Assembly (NCBI RefSeq): GCF_003672135.1
Contig: NC_039513.1
Coordinates: forward strand, 2,418,833-2,482,832
Direction: 5' to 3'
Origin: Ooceraea biroi
Taxonomy: Eukaryota > Arthropoda > Insecta > Hymenoptera > Formicidae
Length of the DNA stretch: 64,000 bases
In this document: positions 32,295 to 43,388 of the stretch, piece by piece
Position numbering within the stretch: the first letter of the stretch is position 1
Layout: every line of letters begins with the position of its first letter
Translations under genes and position numbers: made by a program
Notes under the pieces: generated by a model
Databases searched by the model: none
Seen by the model: only the letters and a program-made list of their open reading frames with translations
Told to the model about the DNA's origin: nothing

Positions 32295-33350
32295 TCATTC
32301 CTCTTCATCTTCACTTTCATTTCTCCATTCATTCCCCTCCCCCCTCAATCCCTCCAACTCCCTCATCCACTTCTCCCCCTCTCCCTCCTCCCCCAATACC
32401 TCCGACATCCTTTCTTGCCAAGTACCCCTTTCTCCCCAATCTGTACATTTCTCCCAAACATGTTCCCACGACTCCTCCCCCCCTCCACATATCCTACACT
32501 CTCTCATCTTCTCTTCCCAATATCTCCCCCCTCTCATTCCATTTCCCAATCTAAACCTTGCCACCCTTTGCCATCTTTTCTCTCCCAACCCTTCTATAAG
32601 TATCCCGGTATCCCCTCTCCTTTCACCCATCCGTACCACTTATTGTACCTCGATTCCCTTATCTTTTTCCATCTCTGTTCCCTCTGCACTCTTCTTTCCT
32701 TTTCATATATATCCTCTCCCCTCATTTGCCCCTTTTCCCTCATCTCCTCTATTTCCTCTATTTTCCATCCTTTCTCCTCCATGAACTCTTTCCTTTCCGT
32801 TTCCCATCCCCTTATCACTCTTCCCTCTTTCGCTCTCTTCTTCATTTCTTTCCAACATTCTCTTGCCAATTCCCCCCTTCACCCTCCTCTAACCTCTTCT
32901 CATATTTCCATGCCCTCATGCCTGCCCTCCCCTTTAATAGATCTCTCTATACCTCTTCTCTTATTAAATATCCTGGTGTCTGTCTTTCTACTCCCATTAC
33001 CCATCTTATATATCTCTCCTGAAGCCTTTCTATCTCCTTCCTCTTCTTCCATCCCCATACCTCTACCCCGTAGCTAATCACCGACCATACTAACCTACCA
33101 AACAATCATATTCTCTTTCCCCAATCTCCTCCAAACATTCTTTTTCCCAAACATCATATCTTCTCCAATATTGCCGCTCCTTTCCTCACTCTATCTTTAA
33201 CATGTGCATCCTGTTCTCCATTTCCTCTTATTATATATCCTATGTACTTAAATTCTCTCACTTCCTCTAATTCTTTTCCTTCCCACCTCCATCCTATTTT
33301 GCTCCACCTCTCCCCTCCTTTCCTACATCTCATTATCTTCGTTTTTTCCG
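32295..33350 (-). pseudogene. LINE-C ORF2 C-terminal region with CCHC-like motif
   Basis: The recovered pieces, in several frames, run through a basic region (ELARECWKEMKKRAKEG; EKGWKIEEIEEMREKGQMRG) to FRLGNGMRGGRYWEE and CRICGGGEESWEHVWEKC. The last is a C-X2-C-X8-H-X4-C motif near the end of ORF2, as in several insect LINE clades. Frames change at about 33350, 32870 and 32620. Lysine, arginine, glutamate and glycine dominate because the strand is almost all purines. Confidence 0.8.
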
Positions 33351-33353
33351 TAT

Positions 33354-33956
33354 TTACCTCCAGTCTTTTTCCTTCAAGTATCTCTCCATCTTCCCTATCA
33401 TCCCCTTTATTCCTTCTTCATCTTCCGCTAGTAGTGCCATATCATCCGCGTACGCCAACGTATATACTTTCCTCTCTCCCAATCTAACCCCTCCCCACCC
33501 TCCTTTCTTCAATACCTCATCTACGTCTGCCAACAATATTGTAAACATACACGGACTTAATGGACGCCCCTGTCTTATCCCTTTTACTGTCCAAAATTTC
33601 TTCCCCTCCTCTTTTCCTACTCTTACTCTGCTCACCGTTTCTCTCATCACTTCCTCATATCTCTTCACCAGTCCTTCTCTCACCCCTCTCTTCCTCATCA
33701 TCTTCACCAGAATTCCTCTATCCACCGAATCGAACGCAGCCTTTAAGTCCAGAAATAATACTACCATCCTTCTTCTCTTTCTACTTATCTGTCTATTAAC
33801 TAAATAATTTAATACATATACATTATCCATTATTCGCTTCCCTCTCCTGAATCCTGTCTGACTTGGTGGTAATATTCCTTTCTCCTCTATCTCCTCCTTC
33901 AATCTTTCCGCTAGTAATATTGTATAAACTCTATATACTGTTTGCGTCATCGTCAC
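33354..33956 (-). pseudogene. LINE-C reverse transcriptase
   Basis: The minus-strand frame contains LPPSQTGFRRGKRIMDNVYV, VVLFLDLKAAFDSVDRG (first catalytic D), KGIRQGRPLSPCMFTILLAD and VYTLAYADDMALLAEDEEG (catalytic YADD). Upstream decayed coding continues to about 34100 without start. Downstream frames carry on to 32295 after frameshifts. I would place it in the Jockey/I-like LINEs, but the clade is uncertain. Confidence 0.9.
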
Positions 33957-34131
33957 CCCTCTATAATCCTCTACTCTATCCCCTTTTCCTTTTTTCCTTA
34001 TCGGTACTATTACCCCTTCTCTCCAATCCTTTGACCACTCTTCTCCTCTCCATACCCTCCTACATATTCTCCATATCCCTTCCTCTACCTCTGTTCCTCC
34101 ATATTTCCGTACATAATTCGTAAATAATATA

Positions 34132-34672
34132 TACCTAAAAACCTTTTTAAAAAAAGAAAAAATATATACGCCAAGTACATAAAAACTCCCAACTCGTCAA
34201 AACTCAAAACTAAATGTGAAATCAATAATTAATTAGCCAAGTATCTAGAAGCAGTTTGAGTGTTTTACCCAAACGTTTTCCATGCATACTTTCTTATCGC
34301 ATGACGATATTGAAGTACTTGGCGTGCCCGAATCGCAGTGGTCATGTATTCTTATAAATTTGTACAATATCTTGATTTGTATTGTATCTTGTATCTTCAT
34401 GATTTTCAATAATGACTCGCAAATGATTTTGTGTCTCTTATAGGTAGGACAGGACGTTTTAATGTGATTCGGGCACGCTAAGTACTTTAATGTCGTCATG
34501 CGATAAGAAAGTATACATGGAAAACGTTTGGGTAAAATACTCAAACTGCTTCTAGATACTTGGCTAATTAATTATTGATTTCATATTTAGTTTTGAGTTT
34601 TGACGAGTTGGGAGTTTTTATGTACTTGGCGTATATATTTGTTCTTGTTTTAAAAAGGTTTTTTAGGGATCT
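34132..34672. mobile_element. Foldback element, TACTTGGCG family, copy 2 (both arms)
   Basis: The left arm, running from AACCTTTTTAAAA through TACGCCAAGTACATAAAAAC, AATTAGCCAAGTATCTAGAAG, CATGCATACTTTC and TTATCGCATGACG to TACTTGGCG, is repeated inverted on the right (34480-34665). Arms of about 170 bp surround 100 bp of unique centre (AATGACTCGCAAATG). It is the two-armed version of the one-armed copy at 6952-7400. LINE-C inserted close to its left edge. Non-coding. Confidence 0.85.
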
Positions 34673-35085
34673 CACTCTTTTTTGTAATTTTTTACAATTT
34701 GATTATATTGTAGTTTTACATTCTTTTGAACATATAATTAGTATTACATAATTTCTTTTTATATGTTTTATTATCAAATATTTTGCATGCTAACACGTAC
34801 ATCGTTCTGATGCACTTTGTAATAAGTTTTATTAAAAATAATCTTTTGATTTTTATATAATGTAAATTATTTTTATATATTTTATACTTTTTTCTGTTTT
34901 GCTAAGAAAATGTCTCTATGTGATTTACAATATTTTTTATTATAACTTTAACAATATAGTTTTACTTTCACATAAATCATTTTTATGAGTTTTATAATTT
35001 TATGCAATGAATGTGGTAGCGCTCGACGTTATGCAATGAAATTCGTGGTATTGGTGCAGTCAATCTGTCAATCCCTTTCTTACTA
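34673..35085. other. AT-rich sequence, shared piece of the TACTTGGCG repeat
   Basis: CATCGTTCTGATGCACTTTG and ATAATCTTTTGATTTTTATA (34801-34870) recur at 6953-7020. Otherwise AT-rich and without genes. A GTAGCGCTCGACG block at 35017 echoes the repeat at 37150. Confidence 0.6.
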
Positions 35086-35089
35086 ACTA

Positions 35090-35271
35090 ATATGACGTTG
35101 AACCACGTCGATGACGGCGACAACAACAACGACGACGACGATGACGTTGCACCACGTCGATGACGATGACGACGTTGCAGCACGTTGATGACGACGACGA
35201 CAACGACGACGACGACGTTGCACGACGACGACGTTACAGTTATTGTTGTCGCCGTCATCGACGTGGTGCAA

Positions 35272-35304
<33 letters not shown>

Positions 35305-35775
35305 AGTCGTCGTCGACGTGGTGCAACGTCATCATCGTCATCGATGTGGTGCAACGTCGTCGTCGTTGTTGTTGTCGCCGTCATCGACGTGGTGCAACGT
35401 CATCGTCGTTGTTGTCGTCGTCGTCGTTGTCGTCGTCGTCGTCGTCGTCGTCATTGACGTGCTGCAACGTCATCGTCGTCGATGATGTTGTTTGCAATTA
35501 CTTGCAATTTATGTCGCAACGTCGTCGTCGTCGCCGTCATCGACGTGGTGCAACGTCGTCGTTGTCGTCGTCGTCGTTGATGTGGTGCAACGTCATCGTC
35601 ATCATTGTCGTCGTCGTCGATGTGGTGCAACGTCGTCGTCGTTGTTGTCGTCGTCGTCGACGTGGTGCAACGTCATTGATGTTGTCGTCGTCGTCGATGT
35701 AGTGCAACGTTGTCGTCGTTGTCGTCGTCATCGACGTGGTGCAACGTCATCGTCGTCGTCGTCGATGATGTTGCT
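35090..35775. repeat. GTC-rich minisatellite, GACGTGGTGCAACGTC units
   Basis: More than fifteen units pair a (CGT)n or (GTC)n run of variable length with GA(C/T)GTGGTGCAACGTC. The first part, to about 35225, lies in the opposite orientation to the rest, so the array can fold back. GATGATGTTGTTTGCAATTACTTGC appears twice (about 35483 and 35765). Long frames of valine, serine, threonine or arginine are artefacts. Confidence 0.9.
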
Positions 35776-36689
35776 TGCAATTACTTGCAATTTATGTCTT
35801 TATCGTGAAATAAAACATTTCCTATGTATCATTTGTTTGATTTGCGTGAAAGTCAGGCGGATTCTCTTGATCGGCCCGATCGGTGATCGCTCAGAGTTGA
35901 GCGCGAGAGTCGTGTGCTCGAAATTCTGGGAAACTTCGAGGAAAGGAACGGAACTGAGACATTGAGGATTATTGAAAGTGAGCCGTGAATCCGTGAACGA
36001 TGTTTATTGTGACGGTAACTTTTTCTGTCACGATCAAGAGACACTGGATTTAGGAAGTTATAACGGCTGGTGGTCAGGCGACACTCTGTATGCTGAAGTC
36101 TTCGTGGCGACGGACCCTTGACTCGCGGCCGGAGATCTTGGCGCGGACGACGATGAGTGTTGCGAGTAACTGTGCTCTCGAACGATCGTTACAATTTAGA
36201 CAAAAATGAAAAAAGTAACAAATGAGAAACGTTATTGCGATATATTGGACCGAGTCGCAACTGCGGTTGTCTTGATCTCGACAAACGGCGTGTTCGCGAA
36301 CGAATCCGACTATTTAACTGTAAATCGTATCAAATCGAACGACGGTGACTGTACGAAAGCTGAGCTCTTTCTGGTTCGTTGGTGGCACAATCATCGAGTT
36401 CGAGCGGTTGTTTGTCTGCCATGAAATCGAGACAAAGGACGTAACGAGCGACTTGAGCCGATTTCCAATCGAGTATCACGAAAATAGATCGAACGATATT
36501 TACAAAAACAAGGGATTCGGATGTCCTCGCGATCAAATGGAACGATGTTATACCGTTTGAATGTAGGACTAACTCCGAGAAATAAAATTATTGAATCTCA
36601 GACAGTTATTCCTAAACAACATTTTTTAATAATTTTTTATAATTTTTTTAAAATTAGTAACATTCGATATTGATTATATGCGGCTATTT
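35776..36689. other. Unassigned unique-looking sequence
   Basis: Moderate GC for this window and no repeats noticed. Small frames such as 36206-36424 show no recognisable domain or conservation clue. It could be LTR leader or unique host DNA; I cannot decide. Confidence 0.35.
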
Positions 36690-37272
36690 ACTTTTTTATG
36701 TACTTGGCGTCGCGATGCTACCGCGTCGCTTGATTAATTTTTTTTTTATAGTATTTGCGATTTATATCTTTATCGTAAAATAAAACATTTCCCGTGAATA
36801 CATTTTTTAATAATAATTAAAATCATTTTTAATTCATAATAAATTAAATCATGCATGTGTGAACAGCAGCTTGAGGGACAAAATCGTTTTGCATGTGTAT
36901 GTGCGAACATACGTACGTGAGTCTGAACCAGAATACGGAAAACGGAACGTCACGATTCTAACGTACGATTATAATATCTCAGGATTGACTGCACCAATCT
37001 TATTCGAACTGGTCGCGATCGAAAGCTCGCATTCACATTTTATTATACAAGTGCCGTTAGATTTTTGATTACGGCTTTAATTCCTGAGATATTTTAATCA
37101 TAAGTTGATATGACCTGTCAAATGGCATGAATTCCAAATAAGCTACTTGGTAGCGCGCGACGTTTATGCAATGAAATTGATAACACTCGATATTATACAG
37201 TGACTCTCATTGTTCGGAACCTTATTTTTGATTATGTACTTGGCGTCGCGATGCTACCACGTCGCTTGATAT
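36690..37272. repeat. Dispersed repeat, copy 2 of the 8.4-kb family
   Basis: Positions 36848-37270 align with 8455-8840, including GTACGTGAGTCTGAAC and AGCTACTTGGTAGCGCGCGACGT. The TACTTGGCGTCGCGATGCTACC end occurs twice, at 36701 and 37238. The (C)GCGACG and GTAGC blocks are inverted within the unit. Non-coding. Confidence 0.75.
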
Positions 37273-37510
37273 ATTCAATATATTAAATGTATCAAAATAC
37301 TCACTTCTCTACGAAAGGAAATCCAGTCTACTATTGATGGCTCTGATATTTGCAGTTCTGTGCAGAGGAAATGATGTCGCGGAGGCCTCAACATAATAAA
37401 GTATGCACTTATAAATGTTTATAAGGCACTTAGTTTATAATTTGAGTAAAGTAACAATTCGATATATTGATTGTCATTGTTACCATTGTTCACTTTATTG
37501 TATTCTCACC

Positions 37511-37774
37511 ATGAAGCTACACGAAGTCCTGGCAGCGGCGCACAATAAAGATAAATTAATTGAGTTTTTAATAGAACATAACTTAATACACGGTGAAATA
37601 CAGTGTTCAAAATGCAATAATAAATTAGAACTTAATACAAGTAACCTCTCATTTCGCTGTCAGAAAGTATTTTACGAGAAAAATAAGCAAAAGAAGTACG
37701 TTAAGATTCAATGTCCTTTCAAAACAAATGCAAAAGTTGATACATGGTGCGACAAATCTAAACTTATAAACTAA
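37511..37774 (+). pseudogene. Merlin-like (IS1595 type) transposase N-terminal fragment
   Basis: From the ATG at 37511: MKLHEVLAAAHNKDKLIEFL, then a zinc-ribbon pattern CSKCNNKLELN...FRCQK and KIQCPFKTNAKVDTWCDKSK. The order C-X2-C, a later C, C-F-X-T, and TW..KSKL matches the N-terminal domain of Merlin/IS1016-type transposases. The DDE core is missing. The frame stops at 37774, and 90 bp later the CCCATACAGCACA element starts. No terminal repeat was found. Confidence 0.6.
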
Positions 37775-38818
37775 GTTTAGACCATATTTTCCTCTTAGCG
37801 ACTTTCTGGTATCAATTTTTGTATGTTAGAATGTTTCTTATAAAAGTTACATATTAACGTACATACCCATACAGCACAAAATCGTTCTATGATCATTCAT
37901 AGAATAATATCGGAATATGTTTAGAATATTCTCATATAATGCTTCAGAGTTTCTGTGAACCTTCCATGGAACATTGGAAGTAGACAAAAACTCACATTCT
38001 CTGAATGTTCTATAAATATTCTGTAGCATATTCTATGAACATTTTGCGTATGTTTATGGACTGTTTCTATATATACACTTTAAATAATAAGTGTTTGAAA
38101 TTTCAAACACTTTTGTTGTCGCCGTTTTCAAGATGTTTATTAATGTTTGATATTTCAAACATTTATAAGTGTTGGGTTTGTGGTTGGTGTTTAATTATAT
38201 TACACGCGTAAGGTGTTTGATTTTCTACTTAATTGAAATTTCCTGCAAATCAAATGTTTATATGTTTTAAGTCTAACGAATTTGTTGGCGCGTAGTGGAT
38301 GAATTGGTTCCTAGAGCGAGAGATTATTGCATCTTAGTCTGACCATCAGATTATCAAATATTCCCAGTGTATCGCGATTTAATAAATACCTTGGTAGGCA
38401 ACTCTTGCTCGCGAGAAACTACGCCGCGAGCGCCATCTGGTTTGTTGAGATTTTGCAAGAATTCAGTGCTTAAGTTTGTAAGTGTTTGTTTCATAAGTGT
38501 GTAATTAGAAAGTGTTTGAAATATAAATCTGTTTGACTTTCTAATAATCAAACACAAATTGTGTTTTATTTTGTTCCCGTTTAAAAATCAAACGTATATA
38601 TCTGTTTAATTTGACTCATGTTTGATTTTAGCAAAACAATTTTAATATATATACATATATATATATATATATAGCAATGTTTGATACAAAAGTGTTTGAA
38701 ACTCAAACGCTTTTCCACTTGCGTTTGATAAGTTAAACATTATTTCTGCTTAAATGTCTATAATTCAAACACTTACGATGAAGTCATTTTTAGAGTGTAT
38801 TCTATAGGATATTTTATA

Positions 38819-39580
38819 CAGGGTGTCCCGGGTTTAAACCGACAAACTGCGGGAGCATATTCTACTAGTGGAAATAAGAAAAAATTCTTTTATCGAGTTT
38901 GCTTAGAAATGCTTTATTACAAAGTTATAAACCAATATTGAAAAGAAATATGAGATAAGTAACAACGGAACATAGTGTAGAATTTGGAAGGTCGAAGATG
39001 TTTATGTTATGTGTATTCACATGTATTCATGTTCACTATGGTGAAACGATTCAGTATGATTGTTACTTTCACAACAGTAGCTGTTAGATTTCAATCGTCG
39101 TGTGAACTAGCAATTACTATCAGAATGCCAAAAGTGTTTTCAAATGAGGAATACACTTGATATTCATTTCGTGTACGGATTCTGTGACAGAAATGCACGA
39201 GCTGCCGTACGAGAGTATCAACGTAGATTTCCTAACAGGAGAGTACCAGATAGATTTAAAGCAACGAATTACTAATTCAGTTACTGAGATGCAACAAAAT
39301 TTTCAGGAATGTCGTACTGTAACAAATTCTGTACTACGTCGATGTCTAGCTTGTATCGATGTGCAAGGACAACATTTTGAAATGCGTCACTAAATCATTG
39401 CATACATAATTTTTATTTTTGTGAAAAAATCCGTTGTTACTTATCTCATATTTCTTTTCAATATTGGTTTACAACTTTGTAATAAAGCATTTCTAAGCAA
39501 ACTCGATATAAGAATTTTTTCTTATTTCCACTAGTAGAATATGCTCCCACAGTTTGTCGGTTAAAACCCGGGACACCCTG
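38819..39580 (+). mobile_element. Mariner-family element, internally deleted (762 bp)
   Basis: Ends CAGGGTGTCCCGGGTTTAAA and its inverse, with TA duplication at 38817-38818 and 39581-39582. Arms of about 145 bp. The interior fuses the start and the very end of a transposase gene. Confidence 0.9.
39127..39393 (+). pseudogene. Mariner-like transposase, N- and C-terminal ends fused
   Basis: The start MPKVFSNEEYT and, in a shifted frame, the helix-turn-helix that follows (FVYGFCDRNARAAVREYQRR) match the N-terminal domain of this transposase group. Directly after it comes LRRCLACIDVQGQHFEMRH, the C-terminal signature. The whole catalytic core is deleted, and a one-base shift and stop follow EEYT. 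Confidence 0.75.
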
Positions 39581-39805
39581 TATATAGGATATTCTAGGAA
39601 TATTGTGGGAAATATTATAAGAAATAAAATATTATAAGAATATTCATTGAAATATCGTTAGAATATTCTGAGTACTTACCAAATAACATACCAATAACAT
39701 TTAAAACATTCGTGGAACTGTTTATGAATATTATTTTCGAATATTCTCAGAATATATGGAAATCATGTTGTTAGAATATTCTCCGAATATTTTGTGCTGT
39801 ATGGG

Positions 39806-40429
39806 TATACTTTACTGCTTCACTATTTTTATTATGATTTTTTATTATATAGATATACAAGGTGTAACTTAAAAAGCGCCCACTAAGTACATAGTGTAAT
39901 TCCTTATGAAAAGTTAAGTCGAAACGTCCTGAACCATTTTTTTCTATAATACTTAATAAAGTAGTAATTATTGAGTAAACGTCAATCCAATATAATTTAT
40001 TTATATATACGCCACATTTTAGTTTATTTATTTTATGTATAGTTTCAATAATACGCACGAAAAAATAATTTTACTATAGCAGTGAAACAACTGCTGTTGT
40101 TACTAATGCTGCATATTTGATGTGCTAACGACAAAATTTCTCTTATTATTATAATATAATATAATATTATATTATAAGTTATTAAAATTATTCAACATTA
40201 CAGCAGAACGTAGAACAGAAATTATTTTATTTTTATAGTTCATTTTAGTTTTATGGTAAATAATTTGCTAATTTAGCGAAATTATTTTTGAATAACATTA
40301 GTGTTCTTAACAAATGGTATTACTATTCATACAATAACTGACCAAATTTACGTAAAACAGCATAAAATATACTATGCGAATTTTAATTATTCTTCTCCGT
40401 GCAATGTCTGTGATTTGAATACATTTTTA
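39806..40429. other. AT-rich sequence with a mariner-end relic
   Basis: ACAAGGTGTAACTTAAAAAG at 39857 resembles a decayed mariner-family end. A TATAATATTA palindrome lies at 40150-40180. No gene recognised. Confidence 0.4.
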
Positions 40430-40684
40430 ACTTGCCTGTACATTTTTTTTTATTCAAGGTATATACAGAGATGGCGCTGGGCGTTAGCCCATCCCGCCCT
40501 GCGCACAAGCGCTATCTACAAAAACCCCCTTGGGGACGAATCATACATCGACGATGCGCACACATACTCACAGATAGAGAATAAATCGAGGAACGCCCGC
40601 GACTACAGCCCTCTCGCTCTCACATATTATAATACTTGTATTTCTTGTCATCTTACATAATAATAATATCACCTTAGAAAATAC

Positions 40685-41849
40685 TTATATTCTAACTTTG
40701 CTTCTAATATCTGATATAAACCTAAGAATCGCCGCAAAGACCGGGGATTTGACATAACAATCCCGAATAAGCTGATCAATAGAAAACGGGCTCCAAATAT
40801 TATTCTCGTATAGACTATCAGTAAGAGCACCTCTCTCCCCTTCCAGGTTTCGGCACTGCCAGAAAATATGATTAGCGGTTTGGGGATAGTCCCCGCAGTC
40901 ACATAAGAGAATTGACCATATGTATTTTAAAAAGACTTTCAGCCAGTGACGTATGGTTGGAACGAAGTCTGTTAATAGAGACAATGTTAGCTCTACCGAT
41001 TGTCGATTTATGAAACCATGGCTTACGCGATTCAGATAAAAATGTCGTCGTATAAATTTTACCCTTGGAAGCACCGATTAGTTTACACCATTCCATGAAA
41101 GAGGAGAAAAGGCGCTTCTTCCATATTGATTTAAAATCTGACGCTGGCAGACAGTACTCCGAATCGATCCCTCTCCTGATAGCGTCCTTTGCTAATTGAT
41201 CAGCCAATTCGTTGTATCGTATTCCGACATGAGCCGGGGTCCAGAAAAATACTTTGTTTTTTCTTAACTACTTTGCCCGCTTGTCCTAGTTTAAAAGTTA
41301 AATCTAAAATTTTCAGTACAATGTGAGGTATCTTGCACCATTTCCTCTTGCTAGTCAACGACTCCAAGACACTAGCCGAGTCTGAAAATAACAATATAGT
41401 CGGGTTTGGATCACAGAGAGCCAGCTTCAAAGCGAAAGCGATTGCCATGCCTTCCAGTGTGAAAATAGATGCATAATTGCTAGATCTTCTACGGTACGTC
41501 TTGCACTCATTATTAGTCAGAGCAACGATGCCGTAACCCGCGAAAGACTCGGCTGCGTACTTGGAGCCGTCAGTAAAATATCTAGAGACGCTGTACGTGG
41601 GATAAATGTCATCGTTAAAAATAGCTTCAAATTTGTGACTAGGATGTATACAATTTTTAATATCTTCACCCTCTGAAAAGGACACGTCCGGCTCCACTAA
41701 CAGCATCTCGAACTTAAAAGAGCTGTAACAAGGTTTATTATCGGATACGATAAGGTGAGATATCGGCACTATATCCTTATACAATAAAACCAATAGAGGA
41801 GGAGGGCGCTTCGGTATAAAGGTTGGCGTTTCTGTGAGGTCCGCATAGC
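40685..41849 (-). pseudogene. LINE-B ORF2 RNase H and C-terminal domain
   Basis: RNase H: SRYFTDGSKYAAESFAGYGI (first D), FTLEGMAIAFALKLAL (E), LLFSDSASVLESL (D). After a frameshift near 41205 the end of RNase H (MADQLAKDAIRRG) and a tail follow: KPWFHKSTIGRANIVSINRL, then, after another shift, CDCGDYPQTANHIFWQC, a Cys/His cluster. RNase H within ORF2 places the element in the I group rather than Jockey or CR1. At least three frameshifts. Confidence 0.88.
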
Positions 41850-43388
41850 TTATGAGGACCGGAAGTAGAGGATGATCATAATTGCAATTTTGTGGCCAAA
41901 AACTTGGGCCAAAACATTCCTGCCGAGATCCGATCTCAATTCCAAGGGAGGCTCTTTACTCTCGCCCAGGATTATATTAATAGGACAGGATCTTCTATAT
42001 TCTAAAGCGAGGCGGACGGCTTTGTTCTGTGTTCTATCCACTTTCTTTTTAAGATACGCAGGCAATTCGTGCCAAATAAAGGCACCATACTCTATTCTAG
42101 AACGTATTAAAGCCTTATAAATAGTAAGGAGGATAAAAGGGTCAGCTCCCCACCATACCCCTCTTAAAAAGCTTAAAACACCAAGAGGTTTGATACATGA
42201 TCTCGAAACTGCTTCGACATGGCTATTCCATTTCAAGTCCGATTGAAAATTAATTCCCAAAAATTTGACTTTTTGCTGACTATATAATCTATTGGATTCT
42301 AGACGAAGAGACCAACGTCTATTATCGATCGAACTTGAATTACTGAAAACGCAAAAAATGGTTTTATTATGCGAAAGCATTAAATTCAAGCTATTGAGCC
42401 ATCCGACCAGAACATTAGCACGCTCCTCAAGAATACGCACCGCAATATCAGGGACTCTATGGCTTATAAACAGACAAATATCGTCCGCAAACTCCAAAAC
42501 TTGAACACTGCTTAACCCACGTGCCAATGCTTCTAAATCCAGTACATAGAGCATGTACAGAAGGGGGCTCAGCACACAACCTTGTGGCAAGCCCTTAAAC
42601 ACGTGTCTAATCTCATCGACTGAATCGAATCTAATGTGAACAGTCCTGAAATAAATCAAGTTGTAAATAAAATTCAAAGTATTTTTAGGAAAACCTAAGA
42701 CTTTGAGCTTCTGAATGAAGACGTCACATAAAACGTTATTGTAAGCACCCTGAATATCGAAGAAAAGAGCTGCTACATGTTCGTTAACATTAAACTTATA
42801 ATGAATAAAAGAGTGAAACAACGCAACGCTATCTATACACAACCTGTTGTTACGGAAGTCAAATTGGCTGGATGAAAGGATTTTTTCTTTCTCGAGCCAC
42901 CATAGCAGCCTATTATTAATCATTTTTTCGGTAAGCTTGAGCGAGCATTGAGCAAAAGAGATAGGACGGAATTTACCGGACTCCTTTTTAAGTATAAAAA
43001 AGAGACCGAACTCGTGCCATTCACGAGGAAAATTACCCGTTAAGTAAATCTCATTGATTAAATGTAAGAATCCCCGTTGCAGGTCGATATTGAATTTAGA
43101 AAACACATAATAATCGAGACCGTCCGGACCCGGACTCGAATTTGTTTTAACATTATGTAAGGCCCGCGAGAATTCCGACCAAGAGAATTCTTGGTTTAGA
43201 ATTCCGCTAGCGGAGCAGTCGCTAAAATCTGGTTTGGCTGTAGCGGTCCAAGAAGGGCATAATTTATCAATCTCTTGAGATACCGTGTCGATTGTATTGG
43301 AGTTGTATTGGTTGGAATTTTCCCGGCGGTGAAAGTTATTACTCATTAACTTGATCTTAGCCCAAAGATACTTGAGGTTAGTTCGCAT
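41850..43388 (-). pseudogene. LINE-B ORF2 reverse transcriptase
   Basis: 512 codons open. Blocks: SSPGPDGLDYYVFSKF, NFPREWHEFGLFFILKKE, FRPISFAQCSLKLTEKMINN, AALFFDIQGAYNNVLCD (first catalytic D), KGLPQGCVLSPLLYMLYVLD and VLEFADDICLFISH (FADD), then thumb KVKFLGINFQSDLKWNSHV and RIEYGAFIWHEL. The usual KA(F/Y)D is QGAYN here. A frameshift follows near 41810 before RNase H. Confidence 0.93.

Larger units (their letters stand above)
32095..34109 (-). mobile_element. LINE-C, 5'-truncated, 17-bp target duplication
   Basis: The direct repeat TACATAATTCGTAAATA flanks the unit at 32078-32094 and 34110-34126. The minus strand codes for RT and C-terminal domains, then a 3' region with an (AC/GT)n run (32197-32234) and a TA-rich tail instead of poly(A). 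The coding strand is extremely purine-rich. Retroposition with 5' truncation is the plain reading. Confidence 0.9.
37866..39805 (+). mobile_element. CCCATACAGCACA hairpin element, complete, with mariner insert
   Basis: Ends are CCCATACAGCACAAAAT (37866) and its inverse ATTTTGTGCTGTATGGG (39789-39805), with TA on both sides. The outer arms hold AGAATATTC-type words. The inner segment (38071-38795) holds GTTTGAAATTTCAAAC-type words between ACACTTTAAA and TTTTTAGAGTGT ends, possibly a second nested element. A mariner (38819-39580) split the right arm. Removing it leaves about 1.18 kb. No protein-coding gene. Confidence 0.82.

Noticed and set aside
32415..33799. Long plus-strand frames rich in P, S, L and F
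   Set aside because: They are antisense shadows of the purine-rich LINE-C; the minus strand carries the RT motifs.
35090..35775. CRISPR-like repeat-spacer pattern
   Set aside because: Spacers are themselves GTC runs of variable length and the repeats vary; the setting is eukaryotic transposon sequence.
35185..35965. Long frames of poly-valine, poly-serine, poly-threonine or poly-arginine
   Set aside because: Translations of the GTC-rich minisatellite in different frames; no start context or conserved domain.
36206..36560. Possible host gene in the unassigned 36-kb stretch
   Set aside because: Frames are under 75 codons, overlap on both strands, and carry no domain or splice support.
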